This document shows positions 35,289-43,907 of a DNA stretch of 64,000 nt, piece by piece. The first letter of the stretch is position 1, and every line of letters starts with the position of its first letter. The translations under genes and the position numbers were made by a program. The notes beneath the pieces were generated by a model. It did not search any database. It saw only the letters and a list, made by a program, of their open reading frames with translations, and was not told the origin of the DNA. The DNA comes from Peterkaempfera sp044755465. Lineage in GTDB: Bacteria; Actinomycetota; Actinomycetes; Streptomycetales; Streptomycetaceae. The stretch is from the NCBI RefSeq assembly GCF_044755465.1, contig NZ_JBIVRB010000020.1, positions 1-64,000 on the forward strand, read 5' to 3'.

Positions 35289-35400
35289 GCAGGCGAACCC
35301 GCCGTGCTGATGCGGCCGACGGCGGCTCGGGGTTCGATGGAGCCATGCCGCCACAGTGCCCGGGGGACGCCCGGACCGCCGCCCGGCGAGCGGACGCCGG

Positions 35401-36468
35401 ATGAGCCTGACCGGGGGCGCGTTCCTCAGCACCCTGATCGCGCTCTGCGTGCTCGCCGTGGCGGCGACCGTGCTGCTGGCGCCGCGGATTCCGGGCCCGC
35501 GCCCGGTGGCGGTGCTGGGGCGGGTGGTGCTGGTCGCGTTCTGCCAGCTGGTCGCGGTCGCCACCGTCGCGGTGTGGATCAACAACAGCTTCGGCCTCTA
35601 CACCTCCTGGTCGGACCTGCTGGGCACCGGCGCCCAGACCGCCACCGGCCCGATGGCCGGACCGCCGGAGCGCACCGCCACCTTCTCCCCGGGCCCGGCC
35701 GGCGGCGTCCTCCAGACCTATGTGCGCGGCGACGCCTCCAAGCTGGCCGGACAGGTCCTGGTGTGGACGCCCCCCGAGTACGGCCAGGCCCGCTACCGGC
35801 ACACCCGCTTCCCGGTGCTCACCCTGCTGCACGGGGTGCCCGGCTCCCCGGAGACCTGGACCGACGTCGGCGGCATGCCCCAGGCCGTCCAGCAGCTGCT
35901 CAGCGCGGGCCGCATCCGCCCCTTCATCCTGGTGATGCCGACCATCGACCCCGGCGGCGTCAACACCGACTGCAGCGACGTCGGCAGCACCCGGACGGCG
36001 ACCTGGCTCACCCATGACGTCCCCACCCTGGTCGACCGGCACTTCCGCACCCTGACCACCGCCCGGAGCCGGGCCTTGCTGGGCTACTCCACCGGCGGAT
36101 TCTGCGCCGTCAAGCTGCCCCTGCAGTACCCGGGCGTCTACGCCACCGGCGCGGCGATGTCCCCCGACCCGCTCGACGGCGACCCCGACGTGCTGCCCGA
36201 CCCGCCGGTGCGGGCCCGCAACAGCCCCCAGGAGCTGATCCGCCGCAGCCACCCACCGGTGGCGCTCTACCTGGCCACCACCGACCAGGACCGGAACAGC
36301 CGGCCGGCCGACCTCCGGCGCTTCCAGCGCGCCGCCCGCGGGCCGACCCGGGTCAGCACACTGGTGCTGCCCACCGGCGGCCACAACTTCGGCACCTGGC
36401 AGCAGATGTACGCCACCCTGCTGCCCTGGATCAGCGCCCGGCTGACCGGCGCCGCCACCCCGCGCTGA
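35401..36468 (+). CDS. Membrane-anchored esterase (putative esterase / antigen 85-like alpha/beta hydrolase)
   Basis: This 355-residue protein has two N-terminal membrane helices (ALCVLAVAATVLLAP and VVLVAFCQLVAVATVAVWI), then an extracellular esterase domain of the Esterase D/antigen 85 fold. The nucleophile elbow is GYSTGGFCA (Ser about residue 226), TLLHGVPGSPETW is the oxyanion region and the catalytic His is in TGGHNFGTW. Family members act on acyl esters such as mycolates or acetylated sugars; the substrate here is unknown. The ATG at 35401 is chosen because the first helix follows. A stretch of 20-bp repeats begins 12 bases after its stop. Confidence 0.85.
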   Translation: MSLTGGAFLSTLIALCVLAVAATVLLAPRIPGPRPVAVLGRVVLVAFCQLVAVATVAVWINNSFGLYTSWSDLLGTGAQTATGPMAGPPERTATFSPGPAGGVLQTYVRGDASKLAGQVLVWTPPEYGQARYRHTRFPVLTLLHGVPGSPETWTDVGGMPQAVQQLLSAGRIRPFILVMPTIDPGGVNTDCSDVGSTRTATWLTHDVPTLVDRHFRTLTTARSRALLGYSTGGFCAVKLPLQYPGVYATGAAMSPDPLDGDPDVLPDPPVRARNSPQELIRRSHPPVALYLATTDQDRNSRPADLRRFQRAARGPTRVSTLVLPTGGHNFGTWQQMYATLLPWISARLTGAATPR

Positions 36469-36479
36469 CCTGGCGGCGC

Positions 36480-36580
36480 GAAGCACGGCGAGGGCGGCGC
36501 GAAGCACGGCGAGGCAGCGGGAAGCACGGCGAGGCGGCGGGAAGCACGGCGAGGCGGCGGGAAGCACGGCGAGGCGGCGG
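36480..36580. repeat. Five 20-bp tandem repeats after the esterase gene
   Basis: GAAGCACGGCGAGGCGGCGG is repeated at 36521, 36541 and 36561 exactly, at 36501 with one change, and at 36480 as a 21-base variant. A decayed copy continues near 36605. The array lies between the esterase stop and the permease start and would be a good strain marker. Confidence 0.92.
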
Positions 36581-36649
36581 GGCGCAACCGGCCCCGGCGG
36601 GGGAGAATCACGGCGAAAGCGGCAAAGCGGCAGGCGCGGAAGGCAGCGG

Positions 36650-38290
36650 ATGAGCACCGCCGGGACCGAGGGCACCGGCACCGGGCAGCTCCACCGGTCC
36701 GTCGGCTTCTGGGGGCTGCTGTTCGTCTCACTGGGATCGATCATCGGCTCCGGCTGGCTGCTGGGCGCCCTGACCGCCGCCACCATCGCCGGGCCCGCCT
36801 CGCTGATCTCCTGGGTGCTGGCGGCCGTGATGCTCGCCGTGCTGGCCCTGGTGCACGCCGAGCTGGGCGCCGCCTACCCGGTCGCCGGCGGCACCGCCCG
36901 CTTCCCGTTCTTCGCCTTCGGACCGCTGGCCGGCTTCACCGCCGGCTGGATGGCCTGGGTGCAGGCCGTCACCATCGCCCCCATCGAGGTCGAGGCCACC
37001 CTCTCCTACTCCGACCACATCGACTGGGTACGGCGCGACGCCGCCCTGCTGCACCCCGACGGCACCCTCACCGGCACCGGGCTGACCGCCGCCACCGGCT
37101 TCATGCTGCTCTTCACCGCCGTCAATGTCGTCGGCGTCAAACTCCTCGCGGACACCAACGCCGCCGCCGTGGTCTGGAAGACGGCCGTCCCGCTGCTCAC
37201 CGTGGCCGTCCTGCTGACCCTGAGCTTCCACGGCTCCAACTTCACGGCGGGCGGCGGCTTCGCACCGCACGGCGCGCACGGCGTCTTCGCGGCGCTGCCC
37301 GCCGGCGTGGTCTTCGCCCTCCAGGGCTTCGAACAGGCCATCCAGCTGGCGGGCGAGGCCCGCGACCCGCAGCGGGACGTCTCCCGCGCGGTGATCGCCG
37401 CCATGGTGGTCGGCACGCTGGTCTACCTGCTGCTGGAGGTCGCCTTCATCACCGCCCTCGCCCCCGGCTCGCTGCTGCACGGCTGGGCCAACCCGGTCGG
37501 CAAGGGCGACTTCGGCCCGTACGCGACCCTGGCGACCGCCGCCGGGGCCGGCTGGCTGGCCACCGTCCTCTACCTCGACGCCGTGATCTCCCCGGCCGGC
37601 ACCGGCCTGGTCTATGTGGCCGCCTCCTCGCGGCTCTCCTACGCCCTGGGCCGGGAGCGGGCGCTGCCCCGCGTCCTGGCGTGGGTCGGCCGGCGCGGCG
37701 TCCCGCCGGCCTCGATCGCGCTGGCCTTCGTGGTCGGGGAGATCGCCTTCCTGCCGTTTCCCAGCTGGCAGTCGCTGGTGGGCCTGGTCACCTCCGCGAC
37801 CGCGATCATGTACGGCTACGCACCGGTCGCGCTGCACGCCCTGCGGCTGCGGGACCCCGACCGGCCGCGCCCCTACCGGCTGCCGGCTTGGCGGCTGCTC
37901 TGCCCGGTGGCCTTCGTCTCGGCCAACCTGATCATCTACTGGTCCGGCTACCAGGCCGACTGGAAACTCGGCGCCGCCCTGCTGGTCGGCCTCGCCGTCT
38001 TCGCGGCCACCCGCGCCGCCGCCCCCCGGGCCGGCCGCTCCGCGCTGCACGCCCGGTCGGCCGGCTGGGTCTGGCCATGGCTCGGCGGCCTGGTGCTGAT
38101 CGCCCGGTTCGGCCGCTACGGCGGCGGGGGACAGCTGCCCGACTGGTGGGACCTGGCCGTCGTGGTCGGCTACAGCCTGCTGGTCTACGGCGTGGCGGTG
38201 CGGCTGGCGATGACCGGCCAGGAGGTGGCCGCCGCCGTCGCCGCCGAGCCGCACGACCCGTACGACCGCCCGCCGCTCCCGGGGGCCTGA
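36650..38290 (+). CDS. APC-family amino acid permease
   Basis: This 546-residue integral membrane transporter has about 12-14 helices. The APC signature is at the start of helix 1 (LLFVSLGSIIGSGWLLGALT, with the unwound GSG), followed by helix 2-3 (YPVAGGTARFPFFAFGPLAG) and FALQGFEQAIQLAGEARDPQ in helix 6-7. It should import an amino acid or amine with a cation. The C-terminal tail is short and hydrophilic. The ATG at 36650 has a GGAAGGCAG site. It lies about 100 bases ahead of the NodB-type deacetylase gene with the same orientation, and the two may share a transcript. Confidence 0.92.
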   Translation: MSTAGTEGTGTGQLHRSVGFWGLLFVSLGSIIGSGWLLGALTAATIAGPASLISWVLAAVMLAVLALVHAELGAAYPVAGGTARFPFFAFGPLAGFTAGWMAWVQAVTIAPIEVEATLSYSDHIDWVRRDAALLHPDGTLTGTGLTAATGFMLLFTAVNVVGVKLLADTNAAAVVWKTAVPLLTVAVLLTLSFHGSNFTAGGGFAPHGAHGVFAALPAGVVFALQGFEQAIQLAGEARDPQRDVSRAVIAAMVVGTLVYLLLEVAFITALAPGSLLHGWANPVGKGDFGPYATLATAAGAGWLATVLYLDAVISPAGTGLVYVAASSRLSYALGRERALPRVLAWVGRRGVPPASIALAFVVGEIAFLPFPSWQSLVGLVTSATAIMYGYAPVALHALRLRDPDRPRPYRLPAWRLLCPVAFVSANLIIYWSGYQADWKLGAALLVGLAVFAATRAAAPRAGRSALHARSAGWVWPWLGGLVLIARFGRYGGGGQLPDWWDLAVVVGYSLLVYGVAVRLAMTGQEVAAAVAAEPHDPYDRPPLPGA

Positions 38291-38395
38291 GCCGCGCCGG
38301 CCGCCCCGAGTCGCGCCCGGCCCTACCCGGGCGGACCATCGGGAGGGTGTGCCCCGCACCGGGGCCGGGCCGCGAGCCGTGGAGGAGTGGAGACC

Positions 38396-39283
38396 ATGGG
38401 CAAGGAGATCCTGGTGGCCTACGGCGTCGATGTCGACGCGGTCGGCGGCTGGCTGGGGTCCTACGGCGGTGAGAAGTCGCCCAACGACATCTCCCGGGGC
38501 ATGTTCGCCGGGGAGGTCGGCGTCCCCCGGCTGCTGGAGCTGTTCCGGCGGGCCGGGCTGCGCCAGACGTTCTTCTGGCCGGGGCACTCGGTCGAGACCT
38601 TCCCCGAGCAGTTCGACGCCTGCGTGGCGGCCGGGCACGAGGTGGGCGTGCACGGCTACAGCCATGAGAACCCGATCGCCATGAGCCGGGAGCAGGAGGC
38701 CGCCGTCCTCGACCGCTGCATTGACCTGCTCACCCGCCGGGCCGGCACCGCGCCCACCGGATATGTCGCCCCCTGGTGGGAGCTGAGCCCGGTCACCGCC
38801 GAACTGCTGCTGGAGCGCGGCATCGGCTACGACCACTCGCTGATGCACCGCGACTTCGAGCCGTACTACGTCCGGGTCGGCGACAGCTGGACCCCGATCG
38901 ACTACGACCGGCCCCCGGACTCCTGGATGCAGCCGCTGGTGCGCGGCGCGGAGACCGGCCTGGTCGAGATCCCGGCCAACTGGTACCTGGACGACCTGCC
39001 GCCGATGATGTTCATCAAGGCCAGCCCCAACAGCCACGGCTTCGTCAGCCCGCGCGACCTGGAGCAGCTCTGGCGCGACCAGTTCGACTGGGTCTACCGG
39101 GAGCACGACTACGCCGTCTTCACCATGACCGTCCACCCCGACGTCTCCGGCCGCCCCCAGGTGCTGCTGATGCACGAGCGGCTCATCGAGTACATCGGCG
39201 GCCACCACGGGGTGCGCTGGGCGACCTTCGCGGAGATCGCCGCCGACTTCACCCGCCGCCACCCGCGCGGCGCGGCCCGCTGA
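38396..39283 (+). CDS. NodB-type deacetylase / cyclic imidase-like amidohydrolase (PgdA-like)
   Basis: This 295-residue protein has the polysaccharide deacetylase fold, without a signal peptide. It begins MGKEILVAYGVDVDAVGGWL and continues with DISRGMFAGEVGVPRLLELF, the hallmark of the HpPgdA/cyclic-imidase subgroup. Metal ligands fit the Asp of GVDVD and HGYSH. Because it is cytoplasmic, a small cyclic imide or purine-derived amide is as likely a substrate as peptidoglycan, and the permease upstream could import it. The ATG at 38396 has a GGAGGAGTGGAG site. It converges on the reductase gene, with 36 bases between stops. Confidence 0.85.
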   Translation: MGKEILVAYGVDVDAVGGWLGSYGGEKSPNDISRGMFAGEVGVPRLLELFRRAGLRQTFFWPGHSVETFPEQFDACVAAGHEVGVHGYSHENPIAMSREQEAAVLDRCIDLLTRRAGTAPTGYVAPWWELSPVTAELLLERGIGYDHSLMHRDFEPYYVRVGDSWTPIDYDRPPDSWMQPLVRGAETGLVEIPANWYLDDLPPMMFIKASPNSHGFVSPRDLEQLWRDQFDWVYREHDYAVFTMTVHPDVSGRPQVLLMHERLIEYIGGHHGVRWATFAEIAADFTRRHPRGAAR

Positions 39284-39319
39284 CCGCGACCGCGCGGGCG
39301 ACTCACCCGTGACGCGGTG

Positions 39320-40375
39320 TCAGAGCTCGACCAGCACCTTGCCCCGGCTGGCGTCCCGGTCGGTGTAGAGGCTCTGGTACGCGGCCGGGATGGCGTCGAA
39401 CCCCTGGTGGACGGTGTGGTGGTAGGCCACCTCCCCGGTGCGGACCAGGTCGCCCAGATCGCGGTGCAGGGCAGCCCAGTTCTCCGGGGTGAACCACTCC
39501 AGGGAGAAGATGCCGCGGATGGTGGCGCGCGGGAACATGATGTACGGCAGCAGGCGCGGCCCCACATGGTCGGAGCCGACCTGGCTGGCGAACTGCCAGC
39601 AGACCGCGACCTGGCTGCCGACGTTGAGCATGGTGAAGACCGCGTCGGTGATGGCGCCACCCAGACTGTCGAAGTACTTGTCGACGCCGTCCGGGGCGGC
39701 CTTGCGCAGCGCGTCCGCCACGGCGTCGGCGTCGTCGCCCTGCCGGTAGTCGACGATCTGGTCGAAGCCTAAGCCGATCAGGTACTCGGCCTTCCTCGGT
39801 GAGCCCGTGGTGCCCACCACCCGGGCCCCGGCCCGCTTGGCGAGCTGGCCGACCAGCGTCCCGACCGACCCGGAGGCGCCGCTGACCACCACCGTGTCGC
39901 CGGGGCGCACCGTCAGGAACTTGGTCATCGCGCCCCAGGCCGTCATCCCCGGGCCGCCCATCACGCTCAGTGCGGTGGAGAGCGGCAGCGCGTCGTCGTA
40001 GTGCGCCCGGTCCAGCTTGCGGTAGGCGGGGAAGACCATCGGGAAGGTCCCGGTCTGCCAGAGCGCCGGCCTGCCGTTGCTGATCACATGGCTGCGCCAG
40101 CCGCCGAAGCCCTGCACCAGGTCGCCGGGCCGGAAGGGGGCGCGGGGTCCGGCGTCCAGCACCTCCATGACCGAGTCGGCACCCATGTGGTCGCCGATCG
40201 GGGTGTCCAGGGCGATGCCCTGGAGGTAGGGGTCGACGGAGACGTACCTGGTCCGCAGCAGCATCTCCTCCTCACCCAGCCGGACGTCGACCTCCTCCAC
40301 GACCTTCCGGTAGATCCGCTCCGCGTCCGGGACGCCCTCGAGATGCTCTCGGACCACCCATTTCTCGATCTTCAC
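39320..40375 (-). CDS. NADP-dependent MDR oxidoreductase (CurA/PTGR-like), with TTA codon
   Basis: This 351-residue zinc-free medium-chain reductase has its cofactor site in VSGASGSVGTLVGQLAKRAG (about residues 163-182) with the downstream VVGTTGSPRKAEYL. The N-terminal EEEMLLRTRYVSVDPYLQGI and FGGWRSHV fit the CurA/leukotriene B4 dehydrogenase group, which reduces C=C bonds of enones with NADPH. The GTG start at 40375 follows GAGGGGAGC. Codon 202 is TTA (first base 39772), in the segment YLIGLGFDQ, so translation may depend on bldA. Confidence 0.92.
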   Translation of the reverse strand: MKIEKWVVREHLEGVPDAERIYRKVVEEVDVRLGEEEMLLRTRYVSVDPYLQGIALDTPIGDHMGADSVMEVLDAGPRAPFRPGDLVQGFGGWRSHVISNGRPALWQTGTFPMVFPAYRKLDRAHYDDALPLSTALSVMGGPGMTAWGAMTKFLTVRPGDTVVVSGASGSVGTLVGQLAKRAGARVVGTTGSPRKAEYLIGLGFDQIVDYRQGDDADAVADALRKAAPDGVDKYFDSLGGAITDAVFTMLNVGSQVAVCWQFASQVGSDHVGPRLLPYIMFPRATIRGIFSLEWFTPENWAALHRDLGDLVRTGEVAYHHTVHQGFDAIPAAYQSLYTDRDASRGKVLVEL

Positions 40376-40740
40376 ACCGTGCTCCCCTCACTGGCTCGCG
40401 TCATGTGTGTCGCTCGGCCGGTGCGGCGGACCCGGGCGGTGCCGGGCCCAGCCGTCGTCGTGGAACCGGTGCACCCTCACCCCCGGCAGCCGTCACGGAC
40501 TGTGCTGAGGTCGATGCTAACAGTGGCCGGCCGGGCTGGGTGGGCGAATGCCGGGCTGTACACGGTTTCTGCACGCGCTCGGGCGCCGCCCGCGCCGTGC
40601 TGCCAGGCCGATGTGAGAGCATCCGGCAGAGCCCGTACTGCTTGAGGACCGAGCGGTCGGCCCCGCCATCGGCGGCCGGCCGGCAGCGGTGGGCGGACGC
40701 GGCGGGGACGATCGGGCCCGGGGGCCGCATACTGGAGTCA

Positions 40741-40956
40741 ATGAGGAAGTCAGCGGTACGCCATCTGCCCACCAGCCCCTTCCCACGCCCGGTCGTGCCA
40801 CCTCCCAAGCAGGTGGCCGTAGGTGACCGGGTCACCCACGATGAGCACGGCCTCGGCCGGATCATCGCCGTCGAGGACGAGGTCGCGGTGCTTGTCGACT
40901 TCGGCTCGGTACAGAAAAGGATCATGAGTCCGTACAACCGGATGACCGTGCTCTGA
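40741..40956 (+). CDS. 71-aa protein resembling the UvrD/PcrA C-terminal Tudor domain
   Basis: This 71-residue protein begins MRKSAVRHLPTSPFPRPVVP; the rest (VAVGDRVTHDEHGLGRIIAV and VAVLVDFGS) closely resembles the Tudor-like end of PcrA/UvrD helicases, which reads GDRVTHDxxGLGTV in actinobacteria and contacts RNA polymerase. It is a free-standing version, known to me as a conserved Streptomyces small protein without assigned role. The ATG at 40741 is chosen because the conserved start MRKSAVRHLP lies there. It stops 20 bases before an extreme G/C homopolymer tract. Confidence 0.8.
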   Translation: MRKSAVRHLPTSPFPRPVVPPPKQVAVGDRVTHDEHGLGRIIAVEDEVAVLVDFGSVQKRIMSPYNRMTVL

Positions 40957-40976
40957 GCACGGCGCCGACGCCGCCG

Positions 40977-41196
40977 TGGGGGGGCCCCCCCCCCGGGGGG
41001 GGGGGCGGGGGCGGCGGGGGGGGGGGGGGGGGCCGGCCCGGCCCCCCCCCCGCCCGGCGGGCGGGGCCGGGGTCGGGGGGGTGGGCGTGGGGGGCGCGTT
41101 CCATACACGGATCCTGCGTCGGACCACCCGCCGGCGGGGGGCTCGGCGCCCGGCCCCCCCCCCGCCGGGCCCCCCCCCCGGCGGGGGCGGCCCACG
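40977..41196. repeat. Extreme G/C homopolymer tract
   Basis: These 220 bases hold many runs of G or C of 6-17, including 17 consecutive G at about 41016-41032. No gene is credible. Such runs can fold into G-quadruplexes but are also where assemblies fail; the base count should be treated as uncertain. The tract separates the Tudor-like gene from the converging GH114 stop. Confidence 0.8.
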
Positions 41197-41203
41197 GCGG
41201 TGA

Positions 41204-42265
41204 TCAGCAGGTCTTGCGCCAGGCGCCCAGTTCCAGCCGCTTCGCCGTCGCGCTGATGCGCAGTCGGCGGGCGTTCGCGCAGAAGTGGTCGGTCGACACG
41301 TTGTACTCGGCGTTGAAGACGGCCTTGCCCGCCCGGATGAACGGGGTGAGGCCGTCGCACTCCTCGTACTCGGCGCACTGCTCGTTCACCGCGAAGTCGA
41401 AGTCACCGACCAGCTGCGGGATCTGGTCGAGGTCGTTCTTCAGACCGACGGCCAGACCGCGCCGGTGGGCCAGTGCGGCGATCGCCCGGTTGTAGGCGAG
41501 CTGGTCGGCGGCGGTGAGCGGGAAACCGGTGTCCTCGTGGTAGTTCTCCGCCAGGTCCGGCTCCACCGCGTCGAAGCCCTTGGCGCGGCACATGTCGAAG
41601 CGCTTGGCCATCAGCGGCAGCAGGACGTCGGTGCGGCGGATGTCCAGCGACTTCTCGCCGCCCCAGCCGTTGCCCTTGCCGAGGACCGACGCCGGGAAGG
41701 ACCCGGCGTCCGGCCGGTAGTCCTCCCAGGCCCCGGTGTTGATGTAGCAGATCACCCGGCGGCCCTGGGCGTGCAGTGTGGCGACGGTGGCGGCACTGTT
41801 CTCGAAGCCGTCGATGTCGTACACCTGCGCGTCCACCGAGGTGTCGATCCGGCCGCTGAGCTGCCACTGCCAGCTGGTGCCGGGCCGTGGCTGCCACCGC
41901 CCGCCGGCCGGGGGAGCGGCGGGCGCCGTGGCCGGGGACGCGGTGGCCGGGCCCTCGGTGGCCCGGGGCTTGGCCGCCCCTGACGTACCGGTGGAGGGCG
42001 CACCGGTGGAGGGCACACCGCTGGACGGCCCACCGGTGGGCGTGGCGCTCCCGGAGGCGCCGGACCGGGTCGGCGCCGGGGTGGCGGACCCCCGGCCCGG
42101 CTCAGCGGACGCCCGGTGCCCGGCGCTGGTGGCCGTCGGGCCCCCGGCCGGGCGCGCGGCGGCGTCCGGCGGGGTGCCGCCGGTGCCGCTGCCGCAGCCG
42201 GATACGGCCAGCAGCGCGAGGCCGGCCGCCACCGAGACCGCCGCCGTCCGGCGGCGGGCGGTCAT
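41204..42265 (-). CDS. GH114 endo-alpha-1,4-polygalactosaminidase lipoprotein (Ega3-like)
   Basis: This 353-residue lipoprotein has signal and lipobox LLAVSGCGSG (Cys about residue 23), a Pro/Ser/Thr/Ala-rich spacer to about 125, then a GH114/TM1410-type TIM barrel. Typical pieces are WQWQLSGRIDTSVDAQVYDI, with Asp in YDIDGF (about 150), VICYINTGAWEDYRPD, and FDAVEPDLAENY (acid/base Glu about 236). Characterised relatives (Aspergillus Ega3) cut alpha-1,4-galactosamine chains. Its ATG overlaps the stop of the Spherulin-4 gene (ATGA), so both are made together. It is the last gene of the 51609-41204 cluster. Probably it trims or releases the polymer at the cell surface. Confidence 0.88.
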   Translation of the reverse strand: MTARRRTAAVSVAAGLALLAVSGCGSGTGGTPPDAAARPAGGPTATSAGHRASAEPGRGSATPAPTRSGASGSATPTGGPSSGVPSTGAPSTGTSGAAKPRATEGPATASPATAPAAPPAGGRWQPRPGTSWQWQLSGRIDTSVDAQVYDIDGFENSAATVATLHAQGRRVICYINTGAWEDYRPDAGSFPASVLGKGNGWGGEKSLDIRRTDVLLPLMAKRFDMCRAKGFDAVEPDLAENYHEDTGFPLTAADQLAYNRAIAALAHRRGLAVGLKNDLDQIPQLVGDFDFAVNEQCAEYEECDGLTPFIRAGKAVFNAEYNVSTDHFCANARRLRISATAKRLELGAWRKTC

Positions 42266-42966
42266 CGGTCCGCTCCCAGCGGCACCGGCACGCCCGGCCG
42301 CAGCGAGTCCGGCGGGCTCTGCCAGGGATTGGCGCCGCTGCCCGGCACCGCGCAGTGCACCCCGGCCCCGCGCAGCCGGGAGGTGCGGGCGACCAGCCCG
42401 CCGTGCCCGGCCGGCACCCCGTGCACCAGGTGGCAGAAGCGCGCCGGGGGGTGGTCGGCGGTCCAGCGCGGTACCCCGGCCTCCTGGTACGCCGCCCAGT
42501 CGCCTTCGAATGTCACCAGCAGGTCTCCCAGGTCGGGGTCGGCGTAGCCGGGGTCGGGGTGGGTGCCGTGGCCGAGCACCACCGTGGCGGCGCCCAGCGC
42601 GCGGGCCGCCACGGTGAGCCGCCGGTGGTAGGGCAGCAGCTCCGGTTCGGTGGCGGCCTGGTCGAAGTAGACGCCGTCGGTCCGGTACCAGTCCCGGTAG
42701 CGCACCAGGTCCTGGACGGCGGCGCTGTGCGGACGGCTGCCGTAGCCGGTGTCCACGTACCCCAGGACCCGCACCCCGGCCCCGCGCAGCTCCTCGGCCG
42801 CCGCCGCGAGGACGTGGTCGGGGGCGTCGCCGGGGCCGTCGGCGGCGTTGAGCACGACGCCGTACAGCCGGTCGGCACAGCGGACCAGGGCCCGCCACGC
42901 CTCGCCGTCCACCGCCGGGTGCACATACATCGGAACCAGCAGGTCCCCCGCCAGGTTCGCGGTCAC
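42262..42966 (-). CDS. Spherulin-4 family protein (GH135/Sph3-like)
   Basis: This 234-residue protein is of the spherulation-specific family 4, related to Sph3 (GH135) of the fungal GAG pathway. Recognisable strands are LLVPMYVHP, LYGVVLNAADGPG, VLGYVDTGYGSR and TDGVYFDQAA. Sph3 is an endo-alpha-1,4-N-acetylgalactosaminidase. In the motif as I recall it, an acidic pair (FDE) is common where FDQ stands here, so activity deserves a check. The GTG at 42966 is preferred to the one at 42981 because GGAAGGGA then lies at the right distance. No signal peptide is evident, which is odd for a partner of a lipoprotein. Its stop overlaps the GH114 start. Confidence 0.82.
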   Translation of the reverse strand: MTANLAGDLLVPMYVHPAVDGEAWRALVRCADRLYGVVLNAADGPGDAPDHVLAAAAEELRGAGVRVLGYVDTGYGSRPHSAAVQDLVRYRDWYRTDGVYFDQAATEPELLPYHRRLTVAARALGAATVVLGHGTHPDPGYADPDLGDLLVTFEGDWAAYQEAGVPRWTADHPPARFCHLVHGVPAGHGGLVARTSRLRGAGVHCAVPGSGANPWQSPPDSLRPGVPVPLGADR

Positions 42967-43003
42967 CGCCGTCCCTTCCACCAGGTCGTTCCCACCTTCG
43001 CCA

Positions 43004-43903
43004 TCAGGCCGCCGATTCGACGGGGGAGTACTCGGCCCACAGGTCGGCCAGCGACACGGCCAGCGACCGCTGCGGCCGCCAGTCCAGCGCCTCGGCGGCG
43101 GCCGTGATGTCGGCCTGCTGCCAGGAGACGGCCGCCGAGCGCTCGGAGCCGGGGCCGCTCTCGTCGATCCGGCCGCCGAAGCCCGCCGCCGCCACCAGCC
43201 CCCGGGCGACCTCCCGGACCGGCCGCGCGACGCCGCCCGCGACGTTCAGCACCCGGGGCAGCGCGCCCGGCCGGACCACGGCCAGCACCACCGCGCGGGC
43301 CACGTCGCGGACGTCCACGAAGTCGCGGTGCGCGGAGAGGTCGCCCACCCGGACGGTGCCGCCCGGGTGGGCCCGGCGCAGCTCGGCCGCCAGCCGGCCG
43401 GCCAGCGAGGCGGCGGGGGCACCCGGGCCGACCGGGTTGAAGACCCGCAGCACCACGGCGTCCAGCGGGCTGTCCGCGACGATCGCGGTACCGGCCAGCT
43501 TGGTGGCGCCGTAGACGCCGCCGGGCCGGGCCGGGGCGGACTCCGCCAGCGAGGAGCCGGGCGCGCACGGCCCGTACTCGCCGGCCGAGCCCAGGTGCAC
43601 CAGCCGGGCCTCCGGCGCGGCCGCGCCGAGCGCCTCGCAGAGCACCGCCGGGTAGCGGGCGTTGAGCTCGGTCAGGTGCAGGGCGCCGCCGGAGGTCGCC
43701 CCGGCGCAGTTGACCACGGCGTCGGGGCGCAGCCGCCGCAGCCCGGCGGTCAGCTCGCGGACGTCGGCCGACGCCAGGTCGGCCCGCAGGTCGCAGTCGG
43801 CCGAGCGGCCGCCGGTGAACAGCCGGGCGTCGGGCAGGACGCCCAGCTGCCGGGCGGCGTGGCGGCCGAGGAAGCCGGTGGCTCCCAGGAGCAGGATGCG
43901 CAC
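43004..43903 (-). CDS. NAD(P)-dependent SDR sugar epimerase/4-reductase
   Basis: This 299-residue extended SDR enzyme has MRILLLGATGFLGRHAARQL as the cofactor site and YGATK as the catalytic Tyr/Lys pair, with LGSAGEYG before it and VLRVFNPVGPG and HRDFVDVRDVARA behind. There is no Glu/Asp of the dehydratase type in the Ser region, so it is better read as an epimerase or 4-ketoreductase of a nucleotide sugar. The GTG start at 43903 is 4 bases after the nucleotidyltransferase stop, so the genes are tightly linked. It is the best candidate for the role played by Uge3 in the fungal cluster, or for reducing the product of the 4,6-dehydratase upstream. Confidence 0.85.
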   Translation of the reverse strand: MRILLLGATGFLGRHAARQLGVLPDARLFTGGRSADCDLRADLASADVRELTAGLRRLRPDAVVNCAGATSGGALHLTELNARYPAVLCEALGAAAPEARLVHLGSAGEYGPCAPGSSLAESAPARPGGVYGATKLAGTAIVADSPLDAVVLRVFNPVGPGAPAASLAGRLAAELRRAHPGGTVRVGDLSAHRDFVDVRDVARAVVLAVVRPGALPRVLNVAGGVARPVREVARGLVAAAGFGGRIDESGPGSERSAAVSWQQADITAAAEALDWRPQRSLAVSLADLWAEYSPVESAA

Positions 43904-43907
43904 CGCC

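Noticed and set aside
36728..39262. 844-aa minus-strand frame over the permease and deacetylase genes
   Set aside because: Shadow frame; the plus strand has clear APC and NodB-type motifs with good ribosome sites.
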